A stretch of DNA of 64,000 bases, from contig JAJDYN010000014.1 of the NCBI GenBank assembly GCA_022825135.1, forward strand, positions 62,001 through 126,000. Direction: 5' to 3'. The position numbers and the translations under genes were made by a program. The notes beneath the pieces are model-generated. The model saw only the letters and a program-made list of their open reading frames with translations, made no database searches and was not told the origin of the DNA. This document shows, in pieces, positions 12,869 to 23,867 of the stretch. Positions within the stretch are counted from its first letter, which is position 1. Each line of letters begins with the position of its first letter. The stretch comes from Gemmatimonadota bacterium (GTDB lineage Bacteria > Gemmatimonadota > Gemmatimonadetes > Longimicrobiales > Gaopeijiaceae).

Positions 12869-14380
12869 TCAGCCGGGTTGCTCGCTTTCGCGGGCCCAGC
12901 TGCGCGCGGCCGCGACCGCCCTCTGCCACCCGGCGATGAGCGCCGCGCGGTGTTCCGGGCGCATGTCGGGCGAGTAGGTCTCGGGCGCGCCGGAGGCGGC
13001 CGCGAACACCTCTCCGTCCGGCCAGATCCCAACCGCGATCCCCGCCAGGCCGGCGGCCCCCAGCGCGGTGGTCTCCACCCGGGGAGCGCGGCGCACGGGC
13101 ACGTCCAGCACGTCGGCCTGGAACTGCATCAGCCACCGGTTGCGCGCCGCGCCGCCGTCGGCGCGCAGTTCCCGCGTGGCCAGCCCGGCGTCCTCCTCCA
13201 TGGCGCGGATGACGTCTAACGTGCCGTACGCCATCGACTCGAGCGCCGCGCGCGCCAGGTGCGATCCGGTCGTCCCGCGCGTGATCCCCACCACCGTGCC
13301 GCGCGCCTCGGGGATCCAGTGCGGGGCCCCCAGCCCTACGAACGCGGGCACGAAGTAGACTCCCGCATTGTCGGCCACCTCGCGGGCGCGCTCCTCCGAC
13401 TCGGCGGCGTGGTCGAGGATGCCCAGGCCGTCGCGCAGCCATTGAATGGACGCGCCCGCCGAGAAGATCGATCCCTCCAGGGCGTACGCCGGGCCGCCGC
13501 GCGCGTCGCAGGCCAGCGTGGTGAGAAGCCCGTTCTCGGAGGGCACCACCTCCCGGCCCGTATGCAGCAGCAGGAACGCCCCGGTGCCGTACGTCACCTT
13601 GGCCAGGCCGGCGCGGATGCACCCCTGCCCGAAGAGCGCCGCCTGCTGGTCTCCGACCACGCCCGCGACCGGGACCTCCGTCCCCAGGTGCTCGCCGCGC
13701 GCGACCCCGAAGTCGCCGGAGCTGGAGCGCACCTCGGGCAGGATGCCCGCCGGGACTTCGAGCAGGTCGGCGAGCGAGGGGTCCCAGGCCCGGTGGTGCA
13801 GGTCGTAGAGGAGGGTGCGCGAGGCGTTGGTGTGGTCGGTCGCGTGTACCGCTCCGCCCGTCAGGCGCGCCACCAGCCAGGCATCGATGGTGCCCGCGGC
13901 CAGGTCGCCGGCCTCCGCCGCCGCCCGCAGTTCGGGGCGCTCGCGAAAGAGCCAGGTCAGCTTGGTTCCCGAGAAGTAGGGATCGAGGACCAGCCCCGTG
14001 CGCCGGCGCACCTCGGATTCGTGGCCACCGCGGCGCAATTCGGTGCAGATCGACGCCGTGCGGCGGTCCTGCCAGACGATGGCCCGGCACACCGGCTCGA
14101 GCGAGGCGCGGTCCCACAGAACCACGGTCTCGCGCTGGTTCGCGATGCCGATGGCCTCGAGGCGCGCCTCCCCTCCGGCGTCGTCCAGAGCAGCGCGCGC
14201 GACCCTCCGGGTCACCCGCCAGATCTCCTCCGCGTCGTGCTCGACCCAGCCCGGCCGGGGGAAGTGTTGGGTGAACTCCGAGTAGCCGCGTCCCAGGATG
14301 CGCCCATCGCCCGCCACGACCAGGGCGGTGGAGCCGGTCGTGCCCTGGTCGAGGGCCAGAACCGCCGGTTGCCCGCTCAC
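12869..14380 (-). CDS. glpK: glycerol kinase
   Basis: LALDQGTTGSTALVV, GWVEHDAEEIW, GIANQRETVVLWDR, IVWQDRRTA; GTG start in GTGA overlap with maf. Confidence 0.93.
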   Translation of the reverse strand: MSGQPAVLALDQGTTGSTALVVAGDGRILGRGYSEFTQHFPRPGWVEHDAEEIWRVTRRVARAALDDAGGEARLEAIGIANQRETVVLWDRASLEPVCRAIVWQDRRTASICTELRRGGHESEVRRRTGLVLDPYFSGTKLTWLFRERPELRAAAEAGDLAAGTIDAWLVARLTGGAVHATDHTNASRTLLYDLHHRAWDPSLADLLEVPAGILPEVRSSSGDFGVARGEHLGTEVPVAGVVGDQQAALFGQGCIRAGLAKVTYGTGAFLLLHTGREVVPSENGLLTTLACDARGGPAYALEGSIFSAGASIQWLRDGLGILDHAAESEERAREVADNAGVYFVPAFVGLGAPHWIPEARGTVVGITRGTTGSHLARAALESMAYGTLDVIRAMEEDAGLATRELRADGGAARNRWLMQFQADVLDVPVRRAPRVETTALGAAGLAGIAVGIWPDGEVFAAASGAPETYSPDMRPEHRAALIAGWQRAVAAARSWARESEQPG

Positions 14381-15036
14381 GTCCGCGCTCCGGTTCCCGG
14401 TATCACTTCCTTTGCGGACGCCGTTGCCCAGCCACCGAACCCGCAGGGGACGCCGGCGGCGCCCAGCAGGCCCACGAGCAGCGGGACGGGCAGTCCCACC
14501 ACCGTGAAGTAGTCGCCCTCCAGCGACTCCACCAGCACCGCCCCGGCGCCCTGTATGGCATACGCCCCCGCCTTGTCCATCGGTTCCCCGGTGGCCACGT
14601 AGGCCCGGGCCTCCTCCTCGCCGAAGGACCGCAGCCACACCGTGGTTCGGGAGACGCCGGCGTGCACGCAGCCGTCGGGCTCGACCAGCGCCAGCGCGCT
14701 GACCACCTCGTGGGCCCGGCCCGCCAGGCTCAGAAGCATCGCGACCGCGTGATCGGCGTCCCGGGGCTTGCCCAGGATGGTCCCGTCCCGCACCACCACC
14801 GTGTCGCCCCCCAGCACGAGTCTCCCCGGCCGGCGCCCCGCCACCGCGCGCGCCTTCCCCTCCGCCAGACGCCGGGTATGCGCGGCCGGGTCCTCTCCGG
14901 GCAGCACCTCCTCCGGGATGTCCGCCGGGTCGACCTCGAAGGGAATCGCCAGCATGGTGAGCAGATCCGCGCGCCGGGGGGACCGGGACGCGAGCACGAG
15001 AGGGGGCGCCCGCCCGTGTGCCGGCTGCCCGCTCAC
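14377..15036 (-). CDS. maf: Maf family nucleotide pyrophosphatase
   Basis: [50 protein letters not shown] overlap with dtd. Confidence 0.92.
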   Translation of the reverse strand: MSGQPAHGRAPPLVLASRSPRRADLLTMLAIPFEVDPADIPEEVLPGEDPAAHTRRLAEGKARAVAGRRPGRLVLGGDTVVVRDGTILGKPRDADHAVAMLLSLAGRAHEVVSALALVEPDGCVHAGVSRTTVWLRSFGEEEARAYVATGEPMDKAGAYAIQGAGAVLVESLEGDYFTVVGLPVPLLVGLLGAAGVPCGFGGWATASAKEVIPGTGART

Positions 15037-15473
15037 CGTTCGAGCACCAGGGTCACGGGGCCATCGTTTACGAGTTCCACATCCATCATGGCGCCGAACA
15101 CGCCGGTCTCGACCCGACCCGGAGCCTTCTCTCGCAAGAGCGCCACGAAGTTCTCGTAGAGGGGCACCGCCACATCGGGCCCCGCCGCCCGTATGAAGCT
15201 CGGCCGGCGTCCCTTGCGGGTATCGCCGTACAGCGTGAACTGACTCACGACCAGAACGTCGCCGGAGACGTCCCGGAGCGACAGGTTCATCCTGCCCTGC
15301 GCATCGTTGAAGACGCGCAGCCCCAGCACCTTGTTCGCCATCCACTCGAGCGCGTCCGCGCGATCCTCGCGGGTAAACCCGACAAGCAGCAGGAGCCCGC
15401 CGTCGATGCGCCCCACCACCGCACCGTCGACGGTCACCGAGGCGCGCGCCACGCGCTGGAGGACGATCCTCAC
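15033..15473 (-). CDS. dtd: D-aminoacyl-tRNA deacylase
   Basis: [59 protein letters not shown]. Confidence 0.95.
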   Translation of the reverse strand: MRIVLQRVARASVTVDGAVVGRIDGGLLLLVGFTREDRADALEWMANKVLGLRVFNDAQGRMNLSLRDVSGDVLVVSQFTLYGDTRKGRRPSFIRAAGPDVAVPLYENFVALLREKAPGRVETGVFGAMMDVELVNDGPVTLVLER

Positions 15474-15537
15474 CTCGCGCCTCCCCCGCCACCCGGCCCG
15501 GCGGGCGCAACCCCCGTCCCTCCCCGCGCCCGGACCA

Positions 15538-17376
15538 TCACTCGACCGTCACCGACTTGGCCAGGTTGCGGGGCTGGTCCACGTCGCAGCCCCGCAGGAC
15601 GGCGATGTGGTAGGCGAGCAGCTGAAGGGGCACCGTGGTGAGCACGGGGCGCAGAAAGGGCAGCGTGTCCGGGACGCGGATGACGTGATCCACCCTGTCC
15701 TCGAGCTCCGCGTTGCCTTCGCTGACCACGGCGATCACGCGCGCGCCCCTCGCCTTCACCTCCTCGATGTTTGAAACGACCTTCGGGTACACCGGGTCGC
15801 TCGGAGCCAGGATCACGACCGGCATGGCCTCGTCGATCAGCGCGATCGGCCCGTGCTTCATCTCCGCCGCGGGATAGCCTTCGGCATGGATGTAGCTCAC
15901 CTCCTTGAGCTTGAGCGCGCCCTCCAGCGCCACCGGAAACTGGTAGCCGCGGCCCAGATAGAGGAAGTTGGGCGCGTCCCCGTACGTGCGCGCCAGCTCC
16001 AGAATGGAATCGTTCAGCTTCAGGACCTCGTCCACTTGTCCCGGGAGGGCCTGCATGGCCTGGACGATGCGACGGCCCCCCTGCAGCGAGATCTGCCGGC
16101 GCCGCCCCATCCACAGGGCGAACAGGGCGAGCACCATGAGCTGGCTGGTGAAGGCCTTGGTGGACGCCACCCCCACCTCGGGTCCGGCGTGCAGGTGGCA
16201 GCCGAAGGCGGTTTCGCGCGCGATCGACGAGCCCACCACGTTGACGATGCCCATGGTGCGGGCTCCCCTGCGGCGAGCCTCCCGCAACGCGGCCAGCGTG
16301 TCGGCGGTTTCTCCGGACTGGCTGATCGCGACCACCAGGGTGCGCTCGTCCAGCACCGGGTTCTTGTAGCGGAACTCGGACGCGTACTCGACCTCGACAG
16401 GTATGCGCGCGAGATCCTCGAGCATGTACTCGCCGATCAGCGCAGCGTGCCAGCTGGTTCCGCATGCCGTCATGACCACGCGATCCAGGGAGAGCAACTC
16501 CTCCCGGTGCCGCTCGATCCCGCCCAGGCGAGCCATTCCGTCGGTCTCCAGCAGCCGCCCCCGAAGCACGTCGCGCAGGCTGCGCGGCTGCTCGAAGATC
16601 TCCTTCAGCATGAAGTGCTCGTAGCCGCCGCGCTCGATGGCGGACAGGTCCCAGGTCACCTGATGCACCGAGCGGCGCACCGCGCCCCGTCTCCTGTGGT
16701 AGACGCGATAGCCGGTGCGCTGGAGCTTCGCGTAGTCGCCGTCCGCCAGGTAGACGACGTCGCGCGTCCGGGCCACGACGGCGGCGGCATCGGAGCCCAC
16801 CAGGTATTGCCCCGAAGCTCCCACCCCGAGCAGGAGCGGGCTCCCCTGGCGCGCCGCAACCAGCGTGTCCGGTTCGTGCGCCGAGACCGCCGCGATGCCA
16901 TAGGTGCCGTCGACGCGCTCCAGGGCAAGCGCGAGGGCCTCCTCCAGCGGAGATCCTTCCTTGAGGAAGTGATCGACCAGATGCACGACGACTTCGGTGT
17001 CGGTATCGCTCCGGAACCGGTATCCGCGCGCCTCGAGCCGTCGCCTGAGCAGGGCTGCGTTTTCGATGATGCCGTTGTGCACCAGGGCCACGCCGCCATC
17101 CTGACTGACATGGGGATGGGCGTTCCGCTCGGTCGGGGCGCCGTGGGTGGCCCAGCGCGTATGGGCGATGCCGCAGCTTCCGCCCGGCGGGTCGCGGCGG
17201 ACGGCCGCCTCCACCTGTCCCAGCTTGCCGGCCCGCTTCACCACGCTCAGCCGGGCATCGCCGTCGACCACCGCGAGCCCGGCCGAGTCGTATCCGCGGT
17301 ACTCGAGGCGGCGGAGCCCCTCCAGCAGCACGGGGGCCGCGTCACCCGGACCCACGTACCCCACTATTCCACACAT
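15538..17376 (-). CDS. glmS: glutamine--fructose-6-phosphate aminotransferase (isomerizing)
   Basis: MCGIVGYVG...[11 protein letters not shown]...HTRWATHG...[11 protein letters not shown]-type C-terminus. Confidence 0.97.
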   Translation of the reverse strand: MCGIVGYVGPGDAAPVLLEGLRRLEYRGYDSAGLAVVDGDARLSVVKRAGKLGQVEAAVRRDPPGGSCGIAHTRWATHGAPTERNAHPHVSQDGGVALVHNGIIENAALLRRRLEARGYRFRSDTDTEVVVHLVDHFLKEGSPLEEALALALERVDGTYGIAAVSAHEPDTLVAARQGSPLLLGVGASGQYLVGSDAAAVVARTRDVVYLADGDYAKLQRTGYRVYHRRRGAVRRSVHQVTWDLSAIERGGYEHFMLKEIFEQPRSLRDVLRGRLLETDGMARLGGIERHREELLSLDRVVMTACGTSWHAALIGEYMLEDLARIPVEVEYASEFRYKNPVLDERTLVVAISQSGETADTLAALREARRRGARTMGIVNVVGSSIARETAFGCHLHAGPEVGVASTKAFTSQLMVLALFALWMGRRRQISLQGGRRIVQAMQALPGQVDEVLKLNDSILELARTYGDAPNFLYLGRGYQFPVALEGALKLKEVSYIHAEGYPAAEMKHGPIALIDEAMPVVILAPSDPVYPKVVSNIEEVKARGARVIAVVSEGNAELEDRVDHVIRVPDTLPFLRPVLTTVPLQLLAYHIAVLRGCDVDQPRNLAKSVTVE

Positions 17377-17425
17377 TTTTCTTCGATGATGGTGTTGTCC
17401 GAGCGCCCCTGCGGCCGCGGCGGCG

Positions 17426-18844
17426 TCACCGGGAAGCTACCGTGCCCGCGTCCCGGTGGGAACGCGCCAGCCGGAGCAGCTCGCCACGCGCCTCCTCCAC
17501 GAGCGTCCCCGCCCGCGGCCCGGCCGGCGCTTCCGCGATCAGCCGCACCACCGGCTCGGTGCCGGAGGGCCGCACGTGAAGCCACTCGCGGCGGCCGGGC
17601 CAGGTGAGCCGCAGCCCGTCGGTGCGGTCCCGGTCCGCGCCGCCCCAGCACTGCTGCAGGCGCGCGTAGGCGGCCTCGAGCCGTTCCCTGGGAAAGGCGA
17701 CCTTTTCCTTGACGATCCGGTAGTCCGGATAGCGGCGGACGGCGGCGGCCAGCGAGATCCCTTCGTCGAGCAGATGCTGGAGCACGAGCGCGGCGCCCAC
17801 CAGCGCGTCCCGCGTGTGGTGCAGCGCAGGCACGACCACTCCGCCGTTCCCCTCCCCGCCCACCACGGCTCCTTCCGCCAGCATTCGGCGCACGACGTTT
17901 ATCTCACCCACGGGCGCGCGAAGCGCCTTCGCCCCGGCCGCGGCCGCAGCGTCCTCGACCACCTGGCTGGTGGAGAGGTTGGTCACCACGAGGCCCGGAC
18001 GCCGACGGGTCACGGCCGCGGCCGCCAGAGCCAGGGTGAAGTCCTCGCCCACGGGAGCACCGGTCTCGTCCACCAGGGACAGGCGGTCTACGTCGGGGTC
18101 CACCGCCATCCCCAGGTCGGCGCCGGAGTCCCGCACGAGTTCGCCCAGAGCCCCCAGGTTCTCCGCCGTCGGCTCGGGATCGCGCGGAAAGCGCCCGTCC
18201 ATCTCCAACCCGATGCCGTGCATCCGGCACCCCAGCCGCTCCAGCAGCTCCGGCACGACCGCACCCCCGGCCCCGCGAACGCAGTCGAGCGCCACGGAGA
18301 ACCCGCGTGCGCGCAACGCGGCAACGTCCACCAAGGGAAGGTCCAGCACCGCCTGCAGATGCCGCCGGGCCGCACCTTCGTCCCGCGTCATCTCCCCGAC
18401 CCGATCCCACGACGCGCGCGGAATCTCCTCCGCGAGCAGCCGACGGAATCGGGCCATCCCGGGTGCGTCCAGGAATATTCCTTCGGCGGTGGCGAACTTG
18501 AGGGCGTTCCACTCCGCCGGGTTGTGGCTCGCGGTGACCGCGATCCCGCCTGCCGCATCGGCGTCGCGAACCGCCATCATCAGCGTCGGGGTGGGGACGA
18601 TGCCGATGTCGACCACGTCGCACCCCACCGACGCCAGACCGGCGCCGGCGGCGGCCGCGAGCATGGGCCCGGAGGTCCGCGAGTCGCGTCCCAGGATCAC
18701 GGATCGCCCTTCGCGCTCGCCGCGCAGGAATGCCCCGTACGCCGCGGCGAGCGCCGTGACCAGTTCGGGCGTGAGCGGATCTCCCACCCGGCCCCGGAAG
18801 CCCGAGACGCTCACCATGAGATCAGGCGGCAGAACGATTGGCAT
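17426..18844 (-). CDS. glmM: phosphoglucosamine mutase
   Basis: SVSGFRGRVGDPLTPELV, GRDSRTSG, TASHNPAEWNALKF, DPDVDRLSLVDETG, HVRPSGTEPVVRL. Confidence 0.88.
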   Translation of the reverse strand: MPIVLPPDLMVSVSGFRGRVGDPLTPELVTALAAAYGAFLRGEREGRSVILGRDSRTSGPMLAAAAGAGLASVGCDVVDIGIVPTPTLMMAVRDADAAGGIAVTASHNPAEWNALKFATAEGIFLDAPGMARFRRLLAEEIPRASWDRVGEMTRDEGAARRHLQAVLDLPLVDVAALRARGFSVALDCVRGAGGAVVPELLERLGCRMHGIGLEMDGRFPRDPEPTAENLGALGELVRDSGADLGMAVDPDVDRLSLVDETGAPVGEDFTLALAAAAVTRRRPGLVVTNLSTSQVVEDAAAAAGAKALRAPVGEINVVRRMLAEGAVVGGEGNGGVVVPALHHTRDALVGAALVLQHLLDEGISLAAAVRRYPDYRIVKEKVAFPRERLEAAYARLQQCWGGADRDRTDGLRLTWPGRREWLHVRPSGTEPVVRLIAEAPAGPRAGTLVEEARGELLRLARSHRDAGTVASR

Positions 18845-18953
18845 GGCTGGCGAACCTCTCCGGTGGGCGGCGGGACTCGCCTTCGTCCCGTCGCGCGGAC
18901 TACATTCGGGCCTGTGACCGCTGTCCAAACCCCTTCGGACACATTCCGGATCC

Positions 18954-20138
18954 ATGACCCGACCCTCTGCAGGGACGCAACCGCCGGAACCCCGCCTCGC
19001 GACGCTCGCGATTCACGGGGGACAGGCGCCCGAGCCGCACACCGGCTCCATCATGCCCCCCATCTTCCAGACCTCGACCTATGTGCAGCCGGGACTGGAC
19101 CGGGGATGGCCCTGGGAGTACGCACGCGTCCAGAACCCTACCCGCGAAGCCCTGGAACGCAACGTCGCCTCCCTGGAAGGGGCGTCCCACGGCATCGCCT
19201 TCGCGAGCGGGATGGCCGCCATCGACTGCGTGGCCCGCCTGCTGTCGGCCGGCGACCACGTGGTCTGCGAGGAGAACACCTACGGCGGGACGACGCGGCT
19301 GGCCACCCAGGTCCTGAACCGGGCCGGCCTCTCGTTCTCCTTCGTGGACTCGAGGGATCCGCAGCGCATCCGCGACGCGCTCCGCCCGAACACGCGGCTG
19401 GTCCTCCTCGAGACCCCCACCAACCCCATGATGCGCCTGTGCGACCTCGCCGCGGCCGCCGAAGCGACCCGCGACGCCGGCGTTCTGCTGTGTGTCGACA
19501 ACACCTTCGCGACGCCCGTCAACCAGCGCCCGCACGAGACCGGCGCCGACATCGTGATGCACTCGACCACCAAGTACCTGAACGGCCACAGCGACATCAT
19601 CGGCGGCGTTCTCACGGTGCGCGACGCGGACCTGGACGACCGGCTGCGCTTCCTGCGCAAATCGACCGGCGCCGTGCCCGGCCCCATGGACTGCTGGCTC
19701 TGTCTGCGCGGCACCAAGACCCTCCATGTGCGCATGCGCCAACACAATGCCAACGGGCTGGCGGTGGCGCGCTTCCTGGAGACACATCCTGCCATCGACG
19801 AGGTACACTACCCGGGCCTGTCCTCCCACCCGCAGCACACACTCGCCTCGCGCCGGATGGGCGGGTTCGGCGGCATGGTGTCCGCCACCCTGCCGACCCG
19901 GGGCGCAGTGCGGCGGCTGGTGGAGGGGACGCGCATCTTCGCGCTCGCCGAGAGCCTGGGCGGGGTGGAGTCGCTCATCTCGGTGCCCGCGCTCATGACC
20001 CACGCGTCGGTGCCGCGCGAGCGCAGGCGTGAGATGGGGGTAAGCGGCCGCGTGGTGCGGCTGTCGGTGGGAATCGAGGACCCGCGCGACCTCCTCGAAG
20101 ATCTCGACCGGGCCCTTCGGCGGGGACCTGGCGGGTGA
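18954..20138 (+). CDS. trans-sulfuration PLP enzyme (cystathionine gamma-synthase/lyase family), copy 1
   Basis: LATLAIHGGQ, TYVQPG, EYARVQNPTREALERNVASLEG, SFVDSRD, LLETPTNPMMRLCDL, HSTTKYLNGHSDIIGG. Confidence 0.92.
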   Translation: MTRPSAGTQPPEPRLATLAIHGGQAPEPHTGSIMPPIFQTSTYVQPGLDRGWPWEYARVQNPTREALERNVASLEGASHGIAFASGMAAIDCVARLLSAGDHVVCEENTYGGTTRLATQVLNRAGLSFSFVDSRDPQRIRDALRPNTRLVLLETPTNPMMRLCDLAAAAEATRDAGVLLCVDNTFATPVNQRPHETGADIVMHSTTKYLNGHSDIIGGVLTVRDADLDDRLRFLRKSTGAVPGPMDCWLCLRGTKTLHVRMRQHNANGLAVARFLETHPAIDEVHYPGLSSHPQHTLASRRMGGFGGMVSATLPTRGAVRRLVEGTRIFALAESLGGVESLISVPALMTHASVPRERRREMGVSGRVVRLSVGIEDPRDLLEDLDRALRRGPGG

Positions 20139-20176
20139 TGGACTTCCGGAAGCACGCCGGAACGAGTGCCGAAACC

Positions 20177-20268
20177 TCGGTTCTGGACGGGGCGTACGAG
20201 AACCGACCACGGCGAGGGGGAGGAGCCCGGCGCGGTCACTACGAATACGAGGACGCCGCCAGGCGTCC
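20177..20268 (+). other. two hairpins in the intergenic leader upstream of the M48 peptidase gene
   Basis: TCGGTTCT-14nt-AGAACCGA (20177..20206) and GGACGCC-gcca-GGCGTCC (20251..20268), then AAAGGAG Shine-Dalgarno. Confidence 0.4.
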
Positions 20269-20285
20269 GCCAAAGGAGAATCACC

Positions 20286-21314
20286 ATGGACGGTTCTGAC
20301 GCAGACCGGGTCAACGGCGCGGCCGAGAACGCCAATGGAAACGGAGGCGCGCCCCACGCGAGCGCGCGCCGCATCCTCACGAGCATCTCGTCGCGCTCGT
20401 GGGAACATCCCGCGGATCGCGCGGCCCTCGCGGCGCTGCGCAAGCTCCCCGTCTTCGACGAGGTCCTGAAGACCCTCTTCGGCTTTTTCGGCGAGAAGCC
20501 CATCCGGCTCGCGTTCCAGGCGAACGCCTTGCGGGTGAGCGAGCGCCAGTACGGGCACATCTACGAGCGCTACCGCGACATCGTGGAGACGCTGGACACC
20601 GAGGAGTACCCGCTCTACGTCTCCCAGACGCCGATCGCCAATGCCGGCGCCTACGGCATGGACCAGCCCTTCATCATCCTCAACTCGGGGACGGTCCTGA
20701 TCCTCAACGATGACGAGCTTTCGTTCATACTGGGTCATGAAGTGGGCCACATCATGAGCGGGCACGTGCTGTACCGCACGATGATGGTGCTGTTGATCCA
20801 GCTTGCCAGCCTCGGATTCCCGATCGTCGGACTCGCCGCACGGGCCGTGCTCATGGGGCTGCTGGAGTGGTCCCGCAAGAGCGAACTCTCCTCGGACCGC
20901 GCCGGGCTGCTCTCCATCCAGGACGCGGATGTCGCGATGACCGCCATGATGAAGATGGCGGGCGGCGGCACTTCTTCGGACCTCAATCTCGGCGAGTTCG
21001 TGAACCAGGCCGAGGACTACCGCGAAGGCGGAGACGTGGCCGACCACGTCTTCAAGGTGCTCAACCTGCTCGGCGTCACCCATCCGTTCTGGGTCCTGCG
21101 GCTCTCCGAGATACGGAGCTGGATCGAGAGCGGCGAGTACGACCGGATCGTGGCCGGAGAGTACCCTCGCCGCGACGACCCCGACCCGTCCTACCGCGAA
21201 GACATCTCTTCGGCGGCCGAGGCCTACGCGGAGGAAGCGCGCAGCTTCATCGGATCCATGCGCGGGGCGGCCCGCAGGATGGGCGACTCGATACGGGACA
21301 ACATCCGCAGATAG
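20286..21314 (+). CDS. M48 family metallopeptidase
   Basis: HEVGHIMSGH zinc motif, SSDRAGLL; strong upstream AAAGGAGAATCACC. Confidence 0.88.
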   Translation: MDGSDADRVNGAAENANGNGGAPHASARRILTSISSRSWEHPADRAALAALRKLPVFDEVLKTLFGFFGEKPIRLAFQANALRVSERQYGHIYERYRDIVETLDTEEYPLYVSQTPIANAGAYGMDQPFIILNSGTVLILNDDELSFILGHEVGHIMSGHVLYRTMMVLLIQLASLGFPIVGLAARAVLMGLLEWSRKSELSSDRAGLLSIQDADVAMTAMMKMAGGGTSSDLNLGEFVNQAEDYREGGDVADHVFKVLNLLGVTHPFWVLRLSEIRSWIESGEYDRIVAGEYPRRDDPDPSYREDISSAAEAYAEEARSFIGSMRGAARRMGDSIRDNIRR

Positions 21315-21330
21315 CCCCGGGATCGCTGGC

Positions 21331-22608
21331 ATGCGCATTCTGATCGTCGGCAACGGCGGGCGAGAGCACGCCCTGCTCTGGAAGCTCCGCCGGGACGCGC
21401 CCGAAGCCAGCTTCCACGCGACGCGCCCCAACGCCGGGATGGCCGCGGTGGCACAGCCGCTCGACATCTCCCCGGCGGACGTGCGGACGCTGACTTCCTG
21501 GGCGGAGTCGCACCGGATGGACCTGGTGGTGATCGGCCCGGAAGTCCCGCTCGCGCTCGGCCTTGCGGACCGCCTCGAGGCCGCGGGCGTGCCCGCGTTC
21601 GGACCGTCGCGGGCAGCGGCGCGCATCGAATCGAGCAAGGCCTTCGCCAAGGACCTCATGAGCGCCGCGGGCGTGCCCACGGCCGACTACCGCGTCTTCA
21701 CGGACGCGGGGCGCGCCGAGGCGCACGTGGTGGAGGGAGGCGGGCCGTGCGTGGTGAAGGCCTCGGGCCTGGCGGCGGGAAAGGGCGCCATCGTGTGCGA
21801 CGATCCGGATGAGGCCCGCGTCGCCATCCGGCAGATGCTCGTGGAGGGAAGCATGGGCGATGCCGGACGCGAGGTCGTGATCGAAGAGCGCATGTCCGGC
21901 GAGGAACTCAGCGTCTTCGCCCTCGCCGACGGGCAACGGGCCGTCCCGCTGGTGGCCTCGCAGGATCACAAGCGGATCGGCGAGGGCGACACCGGGCCCA
22001 ACACCGGCGGCATGGGGGCGTACGCGCCGGTCTCGCTCGCCACCGCCGACCTGATCGCGCGGGTCGGCGACGAAATCCTGGATCCCGTGCTGCACGCTCT
22101 CGCGGAGGCAGGCTGTCCTTTCCGCGGGCTCCTGTACGCCGGCCTGATGCTTACCGATGAGGGACCCAGAGTGGTCGAGTTCAACTGCCGCTTCGGAGAT
22201 CCCGAAACCCAGGTCGTACTTCCTCTGCTGGAGGGGTCGCTGCTGGACCCGATGATGGCGGTCGCCGACGGCAGCGGACTCGCGGGATACCGTGCCGGCA
22301 CCGCCGGGGGAGCCGCGGTGACCACGGTGCTGGGGTCCGAAGGATATCCGGGGTCCTACCGGACGGGCGCGGCCATGGAGATCCCCGAGTCTCTCGCGGC
22401 CGACCCCGACGTGCTGCTCTTCCACGCCGGTACCCGGCACCACGAAGGTGCGGTGCTGACAGCGGGAGGACGCGTGCTCGCCGCGACCGGGCTCGGCGGC
22501 ACGCTGGCGGAGGCCGCGGAGCGTTCCCGCCGCGCCGCGCGCGAGATCCGTTTTGAAGGCAGGTACTTCCGGTCCGACATCGGCTGGCGGGAGCTGGCGA
22601 GAAGCTGA
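21331..22608 (+). CDS. purD: phosphoribosylamine--glycine ligase
   Basis: [82 protein letters not shown]. Confidence 0.97.
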   Translation: MRILIVGNGGREHALLWKLRRDAPEASFHATRPNAGMAAVAQPLDISPADVRTLTSWAESHRMDLVVIGPEVPLALGLADRLEAAGVPAFGPSRAAARIESSKAFAKDLMSAAGVPTADYRVFTDAGRAEAHVVEGGGPCVVKASGLAAGKGAIVCDDPDEARVAIRQMLVEGSMGDAGREVVIEERMSGEELSVFALADGQRAVPLVASQDHKRIGEGDTGPNTGGMGAYAPVSLATADLIARVGDEILDPVLHALAEAGCPFRGLLYAGLMLTDEGPRVVEFNCRFGDPETQVVLPLLEGSLLDPMMAVADGSGLAGYRAGTAGGAAVTTVLGSEGYPGSYRTGAAMEIPESLAADPDVLLFHAGTRHHEGAVLTAGGRVLAATGLGGTLAEAAERSRRAAREIRFEGRYFRSDIGWRELARS

Positions 22609-22685
22609 CTTCTCCCTCCGATGCCGGAGCCGTACCTCGCTCGGCGGCAAGACTTCGACAACCCACTTCGCGAACAAGGGAAACC

Positions 22686-22994
22686 ATGATCATTACAACT
22701 ACGCCAACGCTGGAAGGACGTCCGGTGCGCGACTATCTCGGCATCGTCACCGGCGAGGCGATCATCGGCGCCAACATCTTCAAGGATCTGTTCGCGGCCG
22801 TCCGCGATGTCGTGGGCGGGCGCTCGAACGCGTACGAACGCGCGCTGAGCGATGCGCGCGCGCATGCCCTGCGCGAGATGGCCGAGCGCGCCGCCGACCG
22901 GGGCGCCAACGCAGTGGTGTCCGTCGATCTTGACTACGAGGTGATCAACAACATGCTCATGGTGACCGCCGCGGGCACCGCCGTCGAAACCTGA
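22686..22994 (+). CDS. YbjQ/UPF0145 heavy-metal-binding domain protein
   Basis: [44 protein letters not shown]...[25 protein letters not shown]. Confidence 0.9.
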   Translation: MIITTTPTLEGRPVRDYLGIVTGEAIIGANIFKDLFAAVRDVVGGRSNAYERALSDARAHALREMAERAADRGANAVVSVDLDYEVINNMLMVTAAGTAVET

Positions 22995-23036
22995 GTCTCA
23001 CCCCATCCTCCCCGACCTCCAGCCGCCGGAGTCAGA

Positions 23037-23867
23037 CTGCCGGAGCTTCCTGAAGCGGAGACGATCGCGCGCGGCCTGGCGCCGCACCTCGCCGGCCGGA
23101 CGATCTCCGGCGTGTGCGTAAAGCATCCCGATCTGCTGTCCGAATCGGCCGGCGCCTTCGCCCGCGGGATGAGCGGCGCGGAGATCGATCAGGTGGGTCG
23201 AAGGGGAAAGAACGTGGTGTGGTTCTGCTCCCCGGACACCGTTCTGGTGATCAATCTGGGCATGACCGGCCGCCTTCTGTTTCGTCCGCGAGGCGACCCC
23301 ACCCCGCTCCCCGTCCACACGGGCGTCATCTTCGATCTGGCCGGCGGCGACGCGGCCGTATACAGCGACGTGCGCCGTTTCGGGCGGTTGCAGCGCTTCT
23401 GCGGGCGCTCGTGGCGGCGCTGGTCGCGCACGCTGGGGCTCGAACCGCTCGGCCGCTCCTTCACCGCCCGCCGCCTGGCGGTCGAGCTCGCCCGCTCCCG
23501 CTCGCCGATCCGGTCGTGGCTGCTCGATCAGCGGCGCGTGGCCGGGATCGGAAACATCTACGCGAACGAGGCGCTTTTCCTCGCCGGCATCCATCCGGCC
23601 GTGCCGGCGCGCGCGATTCCGGCGGCGAAGATCGCGCCCCTCCACCGAGCCATACGAAGGGTGCTGCGGGCGGCCATCGCCGCCTGCGGCACGACCCTTC
23701 GGGACTACCGCGACCCCGCCGGGCTGGAAGGATCGTTCGGTCCCCGTCTGGTGATATACGGTCGAGAAGGCCAGCCTTGCATAAAGTGTCCAGGGGTCGT
23801 CCTGAGAACGGTGATCAGCAACCGATCGGCGTTCCACTGTCCCCGCTGCCAGCCGCCACCTCAATGA
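23037..23867 (+). CDS. mutM: formamidopyrimidine-DNA glycosylase, inferred CTG start
   Basis: CTG-PELPEAETIARGLAPHLAGRTISGV...C-terminal CIKCPGVVLRTVISNRSAFHCPRCQ zinc finger; no ATG/GTG/TTG in frame between the upstream stop (22992) and the conserved Pro; GGAG 5 nt upstream. Confidence 0.88.
   Translation: MPELPEAETIARGLAPHLAGRTISGVCVKHPDLLSESAGAFARGMSGAEIDQVGRRGKNVVWFCSPDTVLVINLGMTGRLLFRPRGDPTPLPVHTGVIFDLAGGDAAVYSDVRRFGRLQRFCGRSWRRWSRTLGLEPLGRSFTARRLAVELARSRSPIRSWLLDQRRVAGIGNIYANEALFLAGIHPAVPARAIPAAKIAPLHRAIRRVLRAAIAACGTTLRDYRDPAGLEGSFGPRLVIYGREGQPCIKCPGVVLRTVISNRSAFHCPRCQPPPQ

Noticed and set aside
17456-20032. 858-aa plus-strand ORF
   Set aside because: Antisense to glmM then out of frame with the real PLP enzyme gene at 18954..20138.
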